From: Anseranas semipalmata
Lineage: Eukaryota; Chordata; Aves; Anseriformes; Anseranatidae
Assembly: GCA_013399115.1 (NCBI GenBank)
Contig: VXAA01000957.1
Span: 62,001 to 126,000 of the forward strand
Reading direction: 5' to 3'
Length of the DNA: 64,000 nucleotides
Shown: piece after piece, positions 52,098-64,000 of the stretch
How positions within the stretch are numbered: the stretch's first letter is position 1
How the letters are laid out: every line of letters begins with the position of its first letter
Made by a program: the position numbers and the translations under genes
The notes under the pieces: generated by a model
Database searches by the model: none
The model's input: the letters and a program-made list of their open reading frames with translations, nothing else
Told to the model about the DNA's origin: nothing

Positions 52098-55000
52098 ATA
52101 ATAATCCCTTTCCCTTTCTTTTTCTTTTTAAACCAACAGGCTTGAACCAGCAGGCTTCCAAGCTGTACAGGCCTGCTTTTCCTCTGCTCTCCCCTGCCCA
52201 GTAGGAACCATCAACACCTCCAACTGTGCAGTGGTGGGAGCCCTGTCCTCCAAGTCAGCTGCTCAGCAGAGAAGAAGTTTCAGGCACTCACAACCAACTG
52301 ATTCAGAGGTGCTGGTGGAGCTGCCAGAGACTGGCAGGATCAGAGCAGATGTTATCAGCCGGGGAAGGAAGGATGGCAGGTCAGAGCAAGGGAGAGTAAC
52401 CTGCAGCACCCACGATCAGCTGATTCAATCCCACAAAGAGAAAGAAGAAGAGAGAAAGAAGAAAAGAGAAAAAGAAAATCCTTTGGGGTGAAAAAACAGT
52501 TTTGAGCACTGGAAACAGTGGGAGTTTTATCCGAGAATGGCTTTTGTGGAGGTTCTCACAGTATGAGATAATTTCCTATGAAGGGATCAAAAGAAGGCCT
52601 ACACATTGTCTTTTAAATCCGTTAATGGTGGTGGGAGTAAGTCATGCATCTGTATTATGCTTACCCTCTGCAGAAAGGGAATGCATAGCCTGGCAAACTA
52701 AAGCCTGGGTTCAGTTTTTCTTCAAGTTTAGGTAGTTAAAAACAAAGAAAAAAAAAATACTGATAAAGCTGTGGAGGGAGAAAAAACAGGAGGAGAGAAA
52801 TCTAGCATCACTCCAGGAAAAGCCATTCCCTTGCATGGGGAACCCAGAAGGTTTAGCTCCCTAAGCTGTACTGATCAATGTAAGGAGATACTCCAGGAGA
52901 AATCCTGTTCCTGCTCACATCAACTGCACTGCTACTTTGGACTTCATTGATACCACAATTTCATGTTTTCTGTTACAAATGAAATGCATGAAAATTCACT
53001 GTATAAATCCCTCCAGAAAAGGATGGATCAAGAGTATCAAGGACCTAATCCTCCTCCATCTTTAAAACTGGCCACTCTGCCCTGCAGAAACATGGCTAAG
53101 TACATTTCTGGCATGGTGCTCAGAAAGATACATTCGGATATAGCCATCAGTGAAATAAAGAATATTAATAATGCCAGCTCTCTTATCCATAAAAAGCCTT
53201 AATGTAAGGACAGAAAGCTAAATAAAATACATCTACTACCTCCTTTCTCCAACACCATGTGATGTACAGTATAAAGGTACTTAAAACAGCTATAATTGGA
53301 TATAGTGTAGCTTGGAAAAGTTCTGAAAGGGCATAATAACAATAATCGATGCAGTAATGTGGGATGAGACCTTGTATTATAACTAGACCTGCACTTTGAT
53401 TCAAAGGATCTTCTCTCTGAACCAGAGCCCTGAAACGAGTGTTGTTCCCTTTGTGAGGCTGTGGCTTATCAGCAGGTGAAGTAGCAGCTCCTCCATCACC
53501 TCTCTGCTTCAGATACTGAAGTCCTGGCCCCATGTCAGACCCACATGCAGCCTCATGTGTTCTGGCAAGGAGCTGGAGAAAGTGCATGGACTTCCTCGAC
53601 AGAGCACCGTTCATTCATAAGAAACAAAGTCATCACTACATAACAGTAGTAGTGGTACTACATAATTAGACAGAGTTTGTAACACCAGGCAAAAAAGCAA
53701 CTGCCTAAATTTTCATGAAATGAGATATTGGTCCTTGAGACATGAATGGAAAGAGAATCAGAAATGCACTTGTGATGATGAGTCATGGGTTTAAAGGGAT
53801 GCTGCCAGGTAAATATTTCTTTTCAGTTTTCCTCATCCTATTACCAGGACAGCAGCTTGTCTTGCTACACCCATGAAAATTTGCAGGGCTAGATCCTTGG
53901 CTTGCAAATGCCAGATGAGCACCCCAAGCCACTATTCTCTGTTTCACTGTTTTAAACAGGCAGGACAGTCTCCCTGCTGCTCTTGGTCCATCAGCCATCA
54001 CGAGTCACCGGTCATCTGTACAGCATAGTTTTCAAGCTCTAGAGGAGCGAGGGAGGTGAGGCATTTGCTGGCATGAAGCCTGAATGGTCACATCAGGATT
54101 GTAACCATAACATCGCCTTCAATGAAAAGGCTACTTCACCCCCACCCAACCTGGTAGTGCTCAGCCATTCTTGTCTGGGCACAACATACAACTTGTTCAG
54201 TGGTGGTAGAGGGGCATCCACCCACCAGCTGGCCAAAGACTGGAGGACATGTTATGCATCATGGCCTAGAGGGTGCATTTTAAAGAAGGACTTCTACACT
54301 GAAGCATGGGTTGGCCCTTCAAGCACTCCTCCCGTGACAAGCAAAGCAGAGAAGGCTTGAAATTCCAAGAGAATAAAGGTCCAAGAGAATAAAGTACATG
54401 AAAAGCTAACTAGGTTTCCAGAAGCACCTATATAAAGACATACAGAAATTCATGCAGTCATCTGATCAGCTATCCACCAGTGATGGTGGCCACGTGAAGG
54501 AGCTAAACTGCCCAGTTTGCTTCTTATCTTTATGTTGAATTATCTACATGAGGCAGACCAAACCTACATTTGAAAGTGTTGGCTGGGGAGAGGTATCTTT
54601 GAACATTCCAGTCAGTCAACAGTAAGAACTTTCTAAAGACCATGTGGTGTGAGATCCCCTAAGCTCAGTACAACGAGAATGCTGACAAGAAAGTTGCCAA
54701 ATAACATCTCTTTTGTAAGAAGTGCAGAGATCTTCAGAAATATCTCACCCATCCCCTCATCATGGCATCCATATAGATCTTGGTAATAAACAAGTTTCAT
54801 TATTTTGGAGTTTTGTGTTAATTCATGGGAAAGGATTTAGTCATGTGCTTTGCATGAGTCACAGTACTACCATGTTCTGCAAAACATTGTGCATAGCTGT
54901 GCACTATGACCAGCTATGTCTGGTTCAACAAAAGATCCATGGATCCATGGAACAACATTGTCAATGTACTGGGCACCACCAGCATTGTGTAGCATAATGG

Positions 55001-58000
55001 CCTATTCTCTGAGTGTCATTGGACCATGGTATGATTAAGGGACCCTGAGGCACTACCCAGCATTCAGGCTGTGATTGACAGAAGGACGTGAGATTTACAA
55101 ATCTGCGACTTGAGTTGAGCTGCAAAGACTCTGCTGCAATCTATACCTGTCTCCAAATGACGTGCAGAAGGTGAAAGAAGGTATAAAACACATTAACTAG
55201 GGCAGCTGTGCAGACTTTCAAATTATGGAGCTATGCGAGTCAAGCTCTTATTTTCTATTATACTGGTGCTTGTGTCCTCCCCTCACCACATTCAGTCTTG
55301 ACCAGGCCAAAATCTGAGTTGTAACCTGATTATACAGGCTCGTGGTAGAAGGTCAGATCACATATGATTGTGTTTTGATGATTCCAGCAGGTTCTGTTCC
55401 TCTGGACATGGACCTTTATGTGGGAGGGAGACACAACCAGATCACAGCAGATTGTCATGTCTGTCCTTGAGGATGGGTACAGTAGAGCCTTTTCTGAGGG
55501 AGTGTGAGGGAAAGGGGTGATGGCTGGTCATCACAACATGGAGCTGTTCCTCCTGCTGCAGGCAATGGTAAGTCTGAAAGAGAATGAGTTCAGTGAGGGA
55601 GGCTGGGGAATCCAGCCAGGTTGGTGGGACAGGGACAGGACTGTGCTGTGTGAAGAAAGATGGGGCAGAGAAGGGAAAACTACTAGAAGGATTGGAGCTG
55701 GAAGTGACGGAGAGAGCGAGAGAAAGAATGAGAGGCTCAGGGGTAGGCAGTAGCATTGGTGTTACGAGCCATGGTGCGGAGGGTACAGCAGGGTATGGAG
55801 ATAGAGGACTCTGACTCTGTATGCACAGATAGTGTAATGTGCTGTACATCCCTTGGAATCATGTTCATCAAGACCACAGGCCTGCTGGCTTCTCCTGCTC
55901 CTAGGGTCATCAAGCTCCCTGCTACCTTGGCACAGGCTGGGTGAAGGGTGTGGGCTATTCAGGAGAACTATTCTGCATCCTCACATGAAAGCTACCATCA
56001 AGGTAGGCAGCACCAAGATACACCAACAACATCATGATCATGGCCAGTATGGCCAAGGTGTGTGCATAAATTGACTGCACCCATCAGTGATGTCCCACTG
56101 GACAATGGAGCAGTGATCATGACTGGGGGGAAAGGTGTGCCTCATTGGTGGTCCCAGCACAATGGGGCATGCCATATGTTATGCATGCTGTGGTGTCACT
56201 CTAGATAACTTCAATAGCCACCATGTGTGGCTTGACCAGCCAGTGCATGGTTTTGCAGATCTCTGCAAAGCTCACCTGCCCTTGGACCCGGAAGATGGAA
56301 TGAATGCACATACTTCCCAAACTGAAGATCACAAGTACATCCGAAGTCAACCTTTTACATCCAGACATCAGTGGGCCACTGCTGGAACACATGCTCCTAC
56401 AGATGAAAGGTGCTCATTACTGAACATTGGGATGGTGTAGAGGTCATAACAAAGGTCTAGATGCCCCCACATCCTAACTCCAGCAGCAGTGATCCACAGA
56501 TGCCTAAGGAATACATAGGACCAGTGCAACGTATATGGTACTTTTTGCTGACACTTCCCCAGGATTCAACTATTTTTTGCTCATGGCCTTTCCGAGCTGG
56601 AGGTGGTTTCTAAGTATATTTAGTAACCTCCAACAGTTACTAAATGTTTACCTCAATCTTTCATGAACTCATGCAAACCATAAGGAGCTTCAATTCCACC
56701 AGGTCTAGTCACTGCTGTGTGAACACCTGCCCCTGCTGCTTGGTTTGACTCTGATTCCCACCTGCTCCATTTGGTGCCTCCTCACATCTCGCAGGTGGGT
56801 TTTGCATGATGCACAAAGCTGTCAAGGCATGATGGATGTCAGACACCTAACGCCAGGCAGAGACCATCCAGCTGCTGTATGCTGATGCAGTGGTAGCAGG
56901 GAGCGTGCTGAGCACCAGGCAGCATCTGGAGCTGATACTACAGGGAGCTTTTCAGAGGTGTTATAGCATGGGGCAGGGTCCTCCTCAGTAGGCATATCTT
57001 GTGATATATAGTATGCAGCTGCAGTGAGGACACAGGGAGTGATCTCAGCAGGCAGCCCTGGGCAGAGCGGTGCTGAGATGGTTAAGTTGACTGCTGTAGT
57101 CATTTAGTTCACTGTTCCTCTCCTGCTGACAGCCATGCATTATCACATTATCGCTCATCACCTATTTAGACAGTAGGTTCCTAGGGCTGGGGCCCCTTTC
57201 ATGTTCAGTATCCAGCACTCCCTTGATGTGGTCTGTGACTTCTTGCTGGGGTACAGGTGGGGCTGCAAGGCTCCATCACTGAATGGTGAGTCAGCTTAGC
57301 TTAAGGGGCAAGGGGAAGGGAGAAGCTTTTGAAAATACTGGTAAGTCACAGCCTTCCCTTTTTCCTCAGGCTCTGTTTTCCCTCTAGCTCCCTAATAAGA
57401 ACATTAAACTAAAAATAATATAATAAAGAAGCCTTCCACATAGACATGCAAAACAATCTTTGCTCAAAAGCTGCAAGATGTCATCAGCTTGTGGAGCCTG
57501 TCAGCAGGTCAGCGCTGTGACTGAAGTTTATTAACGGGGATGACAAGGTTGTGCTGGTCTGCCTGTGCCAGCAGCAAATCACAAGGTTTCTAATTCAGAA
57601 CCTCTTATTAACAGCAGTCCCTGTTCCTTGTTTTTATTTGTAGGACTGATTGAGGGCACTGTAAATCTGTAAGTGAGCAGTCCAAGGACTTGAGTTAGAG
57701 TCCGGAGGTCAGTCTTGGAGGAGAACAGCTTTATAAGTATGTGCGCTTCCTGTGATTCCCCTGGTTTACTGTGATAGAAGCTCTGATAAAAAGAGCATGC
57801 GAGCTAATACACAAGAGAACTAGGCTGCCTGCAAGTTACTGGTATTCTTATGCTCTCTTGCCTCTAGAGAGTGGCAGTCTTGGAAATATACAGCTGTCAT
57901 GTAGACCTTATCAGATAAAAGGCAGTTTGCCTCCAAAGGAAAAAAAAAAAAAAAGGAAAAAAAGAAAATTGCTTTATTTATTGAATTCTGGTGCTTTGTA

Positions 58001-61000
58001 CCAGATGACTCATTGTCACACTTCTTTTCCCTCTTCTCACTGAACTAGAATCGTGTAGCACATCACTTTCATCCATTGTGGTTTGTTGATAAGACAAAAG
58101 GACATATCTTAAAACTGAAGATTATATTATCCTATCAGAGATCAGGAATGGTTTTATACTTTTCCCTCTGGTCAGCTGGCTGGCATTTGGAACCGAAGAG
58201 CGCCGTTTAGTATTAGTGGCATCAGACTCAAAATTTAAATATTAGAGTACTTTGCATTGGTTCTGGGACCCCTCAAGATGGAGAAATGAAGGTCATTCGC
58301 ATTCACCAGCTCTGTTTGTTGGATTTTAGCCAAGAACATTTCCATAAATATCTTCCTTGGGTATGATATTTAAAAATCACACAAATTACAGTTTTGCTTA
58401 TTGTTTCCAAGAGTCTGGTCTGACTCTCTAGGAAGCTGGCCAGAGTATTCTTTGATTTCAATGGGAATTGGATCAAGTCTCAGCATACGATGTCTATTCA
58501 TTTAGTGCAAAGTCAACAGAGCACAACTGGCTTCAATAAAGATGTGCCAATTTACAGCATGTGTTGACCTGGCAACATACTGTTCCTCAACAGCTGAAAA
58601 ATACAGTAACTCTACAATCACAGGTTGATACTAGGATTTTGGTGTCAAAACGTTCACATTTGAGCTGGTGGGACAGCAGGTGGGTGAATAACAAAAAACA
58701 AGTGAACTGATTCTTCTTAACAAATACTTCTACCTCAGTTATTCTTTCATGTTGTGTCAAAATCCCAAATATTTGCATATGAGACATTTCAGTGTGCACT
58801 AATCTGAAAGGAACACAGTCTAGCACAGACCTTTCAGTAGAACATATCCCCTGGCTTTTAGACAAGATGCAGTAATATAAGCACGTTTGGCAGATATGAA
58901 AGTTAGGCAAACAAATAGACCAAATATTTTATTACTTGTCCAGGAGAATTTCTAGATCCTGTTAAATTAGTTTATTCAATTTTTACTAAATGAGAAAAAA
59001 GTCTACATATAGGAGGATTAATTTGTATAGAAATAAGATGGAAGATTAAGATGAAAGCACTACGCTATTACATATAGCCGTTTTCCTTATGAAAAAAAGA
59101 AAAAAAGAAAAGAAAAGGTAATTAGTTAAATTAATTACTTTGATTATATAGGCCCATTATAATAGCTTTTGATCACATTAAATAATGACACAATGCTTAT
59201 GAGGTTAAGTTCACCTAAGAAAAGTCAACGCAGGCAGCCATTCTGGCTCAAAGGGGTGGCTGCAGTTAACGGACAGCAAGATTTTACGTAGATAGAATTA
59301 GGATAAAGAAAATTGATTTTTAACCAACCATGAGGACCACAGAAAGAAATTACCACACTCCTTGAGGGAACAGAAGTGCAGTTACCCCCATGGGAAGAGA
59401 ACTAGACTTCATTTCTCAATGAAGCTGAATTTCACCAAGATTCAGTAATTAAACCGCATTCTTTAATAGTCAGGATATTTGCAGTCAAATGAATGTTTCT
59501 TCCTGCTTAATTGATAGGAAGGCACATTTGCATTCAATGCTTGCCAGGGCAAAATTATGGCTGCATCACGACGTTGTCTACTCAGAGGCCAAAGACCATG
59601 GAGATGAATCTGAGTGCTCAGTAGAAGCCGCAGGTCAAATCCCACCACCTCCACACATGCTGAGTGATAGTGCCCATTCATCAAACAATGCTATTAATCA
59701 TGATGGGCCCTACTTGACACTGGATATTCTTGTAATCTGAAGGGAAGCTTTGAGTTAGGAATGGCAACTCCTTCAAGGTTATGTGTTCCACAGGTAGCTT
59801 ATTTGTATTAAGTTGTACTGGAGTATGCTGAAGAAAACATTTGCCTTGGGCTCTGAGCCAGTTTATCTCAGTTATTAGGGCCTGGGCAAGCTCTCAGAGG
59901 GAGTAGACCACTGTCACACAATGACTGCATCACAGGGGCATTATGAAGAGCTAGAAGGCACTGGGGGCTGGAGACATTTGAGATTGCTTGGGATATATCC
60001 AAAATTTACACCACTCTCCAGGTGATCCAAAGGCACTCTCTGAGATGCTCCTTTCCTCCAGGTTTTAGAAACTAAAAATGGAGCACTGGGTTCTGCCTTG
60101 CCACCACCACTAAGCCCCTATGCTGTCACCAGTGGCCTTCTTCTGGTGCACGAAGAAGCCAGTCCCAAAGGGGACACTGGCTGTAATGGCAAACAGGGCT
60201 AGCCAGCATCCCTGGCTGCTGTCTGTGGCACACAGAGCTCCCAGTGCAGAGCAGAGCCCTGCACTGGTTCCCTGTTTCAAGCCCTGCTCACACCACAGGA
60301 CAGGGTTGGTCATCCCACAAGGTGTGTCTGCTCACAAAGAGGATGCCACAAGCCTTAGGGAGAGGAGGGAGGAAAGATGAGACAGCAAAGGCTAGGGAAA
60401 GGAATGAATCTGAGGAGAGAAAGGAAAGAAATAAGGAAGGAGGTGAGCCAATTATTAAGGCATTTGGTAGGCAGGAGAATATCTGTGTCAGGGAAGAATT
60501 ACGTTTGCTCACTCCTTTCTAAATTAAGACTTGTAAACCAAAGTGAAGAAAATAATTGGGAGAAACAAGATGCAGGTGCAAAGCAGGAGGCAAAATGTGC
60601 CTGGTAATGAGGAAGAGGGGCCTCTGTCAGTCCATGGAGGAAATGGCAGAGGAAAGGGGGAAGCAGATGCTGCTTTCTGGCAGCTTGAGTGAGAGGTAAT
60701 GTCAGGAGGAGGCAAGATTTGCCACTTTTTATGGTTTCAATACCCACACAGCCTTTTTTTATCACATTACAAGGTCATTTTGACTGGAGAAAATAGTGAA
60801 AATGGACGTCTTGCTGCTTGTGTGAGGACAGCAAGGCAGCAGCCAGCAGAGGGACTCTGATGGGTCCCAAGCGGAGACAGAAAGACACCAGTGCTCAGAG
60901 AAATACCAAATGCTCTCCCACAGTTTGTGTACAAGCAGCAATTGCTCCTCACCTTCTGAAGACCCCTTGAAAATTTGAAACACTGAAAAACTATTTTCTG

Positions 61001-64000
61001 TAAGATAAACAAGGAGGCTAGGTCCCAAATGGACATCTTCATGGAAAAGGATTTTTGACAGCTGTTTATGAGAATGTTTCCATCAAAGCTTTAATTTATT
61101 ATAAAATTATCAGAGGGAATTGTAATTTCTGTTATTCCTTCAGTAATGCCCTGAGCTGTGTAAGGGGACTTGCAGCTCCCCTAGGTCTTCCTGCCCTATG
61201 TTCACAGTCTGAGCAGTGAATAAAAGACGTTATGATGAGAAGGCTGTTTTATAGTCCCTGAGGGAAAGGAGGATTAGGTCTTAGACAAGCTGTGGTTGCA
61301 AAGGACCGCTGTGACACCTTCTGGACCGATCGCTGGAGCAGCCACCAAATGGTCTTGCCACTGAGAGGTGAAGCAGCTAACTTGTAGCTGCAAGTTCAGA
61401 CTCCTGTGAGTTCAGACTGCAACAGGAGTCTCCTGTTGGTCCAGCTGCACGAACTTCCACACAGGCTCAAGGCAGCAGCACATAAAGAGATGGCAATTAC
61501 TTTTGCATGGAAGTTACCAAAACTCCATGGCAGTAAAGCTTGTCTTGAAAAGCTTGCCTTGAAAAGCTTGCCATGGAGCTGCCTATGTTCTCTCTTTCTC
61601 TGGGTTACTCATCACATTACTGTGTTCAAGGACACACTCGCTAACCTCCATATCCCCATAATCCACAAGAGAGACAGCTGAGACTCCAGCTTCAGGGAAG
61701 AGCAGCACTGACAAGTTGGACACAAATTGGACAAATCCTCAGGTCATGGAGGAATGACAATAGCTGTAGACTTCAAGGTTATCTGCAGAATGGAAGACTT
61801 TTATTGTTTAAGGGTGGAGGCTGTGGAGGCATAACTCAAAACGCTGCATCTTTGGTTTTAGTTTGGGCCTTAACGTAAAAAAAAAAAAAAATTGGAGGCA
61901 AGATGTGCCAATGTAAAGTGGACTTTCAAAGACACCACAGATTAGACAACATCTTCCAGGTCTCACCAACATCAGCGCTTGACATGAGTCAGAAAATTCA
62001 GAATCAATGGATTAGTTATATTAATGGGATGAAGCCACAACACTTCTTTGAGGAACATTATTTATTTCAAGGCCAGGGAAAAGTATGGTGTGGTCTGCTC
62101 CAAGAAGTAGACATCACCATCCTGGCTGCATCTCCCAGCAGTCATCAGGACATGACTGCATCATGTTGGCAACATCACCTGCAGCAGCAGCTAGAATATG
62201 ACTCTATGATTCCTGCAGTCTCTCTCTTCCTTTTACGTCATTTTCATTCACTCCCTTATTTATCTTCTTTTATATATTTCTCTTTGTGTTTGCTAGCTAA
62301 TAACCATATTAGCTAAGACAAAGACATCTTTTACCATGTGTGATCCAAAAGACATCCTAAAAGTAATATCCTGAGCAATGAAACATAGTTAGCAGCTTGC
62401 CAGATCCTGGAGCAGCTGTTATAAATCTGTATTTCTCCAGACAGGTTGTTAGAAAAAAAACAGTGCCGAAGACACTATCCTACATGATGGGATTTTTTCT
62501 GTTTTTTTCTCACTTTGAATGTGGTTTGAATGTTGTCTCTTTAAAAGAGTAATCGGAATGATGAGCCAATCTTATAGGTCAGGAAAGATTCCCAACTCTT
62601 CCTCTTCTACAAAGCAGGACAGAACACAACCACTCTTAAAATCATCAACAATATAACAAAAATAAAATTTCTGCCTCTCATTGCTGAAGGGACCGTGGGA
62701 AAAGATGTTTATACAATAAAATTTACTGCTTTGTATTTCAAGTGCTTCAACCACTTGCCCCTCCCTTCTTGAATCTTTAAAAAGAAGTTGAAAAGATCTT
62801 TAATGGTGGCTGTTACTACAAAAGCAAGCCACCAATCACTTACCATAAAACCCTGAATCAAAGTTGATTGTTTAATCTTGTAGCAGTAAACCCAAGCCTT
62901 TACATAAGATGTAAATCTTATTCCTTCTTTAGCCCAAGACACTCCTTTATCATCAACGCATATGCATCAAAAGACAAAATTTAGCCTGGAGTATCTCTTC
63001 TTTTATGATCTTCCCAGCAAATATTACTTTTCTATCCCCCAAGGCCATCCAGATATCCTGAAGAAATTAGAGAGAAAGTTAGAGCAATTCTCAGCTCAAG
63101 TGATTAAATCAGCTTGCTGGAAACCCAGGATCAAGGTAGAGCATTTCCTTCCTAACTCCCTGAGCTCCTAGTGGGCTCAAATCTGGGGCAGGAATGAGCC
63201 ACTGCCCAAGTCCTTAATCACAACTCCTTAGAAGTGGTGTATTTGTTGTCTACTGCATCACTGTCTACTTGCAGCTCCCAGTTACAAAAGTTCAGACTAG
63301 TTTTCTCCTAAGTTTGTCAGACTAATTTAGATGGCACTAATTTAGATCTCACTTAAAAAAGGAAAAAAAAAAATGCACCCCCTGTGTGCCATGACTTTAC
63401 ATGATTTTCTTCCCTTTAAGAAAAAACAGTATGTTAACAACTCAGCTGGTGCAAACTTCACTTAGTGTCTGAAATATCCAGAATGTATTTCAAAATAAAT
63501 TCTTTACTTCTGCCTAATTTTCCTCAGACCTGAAGAATAATGAACAGTTTTATATCCCCCACCAGTTCTTTAGGTCCTCAGTGGAATTCTTCTCTCCATC
63601 TTTCCAAGTTCAGTCACTTTCTCAGGAAGCAATTTCAGGCTAGTAATACTAATAGTTTTGTGCCTACCAGTTCCACACTGTCCTCTATAGTCAAGGATCT
63701 GGAACAGGATACACAAGAGAGATTTTGGTTTGGGACGTTGGGTTTTGTTTTTGTGTGTGTGTTTTTTTTCTTTGCCTCTTGCGGCAAGTACCACCATAAC
63801 CTCAGAATTTTCTTATGTTTGTGAAAATGTTTCTGGGGTTTGTTACATTGCTGTCTTCTGAGTCTGTGTATCTACAGTATCTTTACCCTTGCACGCATGG
63901 CAGAGCTCATCACATTACTTGTTTAACCTTTCCTGCAATGAAGTGAATGTTCTGCCGCTCACACTGCTGACCTTTTTACGTAATGCTTTGAGATCTATGG
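52098..64000. other. Intergenic, no gene recognised to window end
   Basis: AT-rich unique sequence with small A-rich tracts (57941-57965, 59094-59117, 61876-61890) and a purine-rich patch at 52437-52480. Open frames are at most 143 codons (53183-53614, minus) and none shows a known domain. By human synteny the next gene beyond the F13A1 3' end would be NRN1; no neuritin exon is visible. Confidence 0.7.

Noticed and set aside
51913..52204. Lys/Arg/Glu-rich and Ser/Leu/Phe-rich frames
   Set aside because: Pure translation of the purine microsatellite.
54700..57130. Region with several medium open frames, considered as a DNA transposon or retrocopy
   Set aside because: No transposase motif, terminal inverted repeat or recognisable protein similarity could be read.
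33951..64000. Search for NRN1 or another neighbouring gene
   Set aside because: No exon resembling neuritin or any other known protein was seen; the neighbour is probably beyond the window.

Overview
This is a vertebrate genomic window, most likely from a bird. The repeat content is dominated by CR1 non-LTR retrotransposons with the bird-type 3' end (tandem ATTCTATGAT-like octamers). There are no Alu, B1 or mammalian L1 arrays, the introns are short, and the one recognisable gene is spread over many small exons. The exact species cannot be fixed from the sequence alone.

Region 1 (1-33950) is the 3' two thirds of the coagulation factor XIII A-subunit gene (F13A1) on the + strand. Ten coding exons were read directly from splice sites and protein homology. 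They are numbered 6 to 15 by analogy with the 15-exon mammalian gene. Together they give 1500 nt, or 499 codons plus a stop, with compatible phases at every junction and no internal stop. They encode the second half of the transglutaminase core (catalytic Cys, His and Asp, the oxyanion Trp, and the calcium-site residues), then beta-barrel 1 and beta-barrel 2. The activation peptide and N-terminal beta-sandwich lie upstream of the window. The 3'UTR is about 2.1 kb if the best poly(A) signal (33925) is used, or about 0.45 kb if a proximal signal (32288) is used.

Region 2 (33951-64000) appears to be intergenic. I find no convincing protein-coding gene there. It holds a roughly 2 kb CR1 with an exact 156-bp internal duplication around a single N, several shorter CR1 pieces, a mirror-symmetric purine microsatellite, and AT-rich stretches that might be conserved non-coding elements.

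The most interesting observations are: (a) the position of the secondary thrombin cleavage site (Lys513-Ser514 in human) reads Gln-Pro; (b) intron 8 holds a decayed reverse-transcriptase fragment of L1/Tx1 type rather than CR1 type, which would be unusual in a bird; (c) a CR1 is nested inside another CR1 in intron 8; (d) a 150-bp TTTTC tract ends in a near-ideal cryptic 3' splice site in intron 12; and (e) the 156-bp duplication at the single N probably marks an assembly join. I did not find a new multi-gene system.
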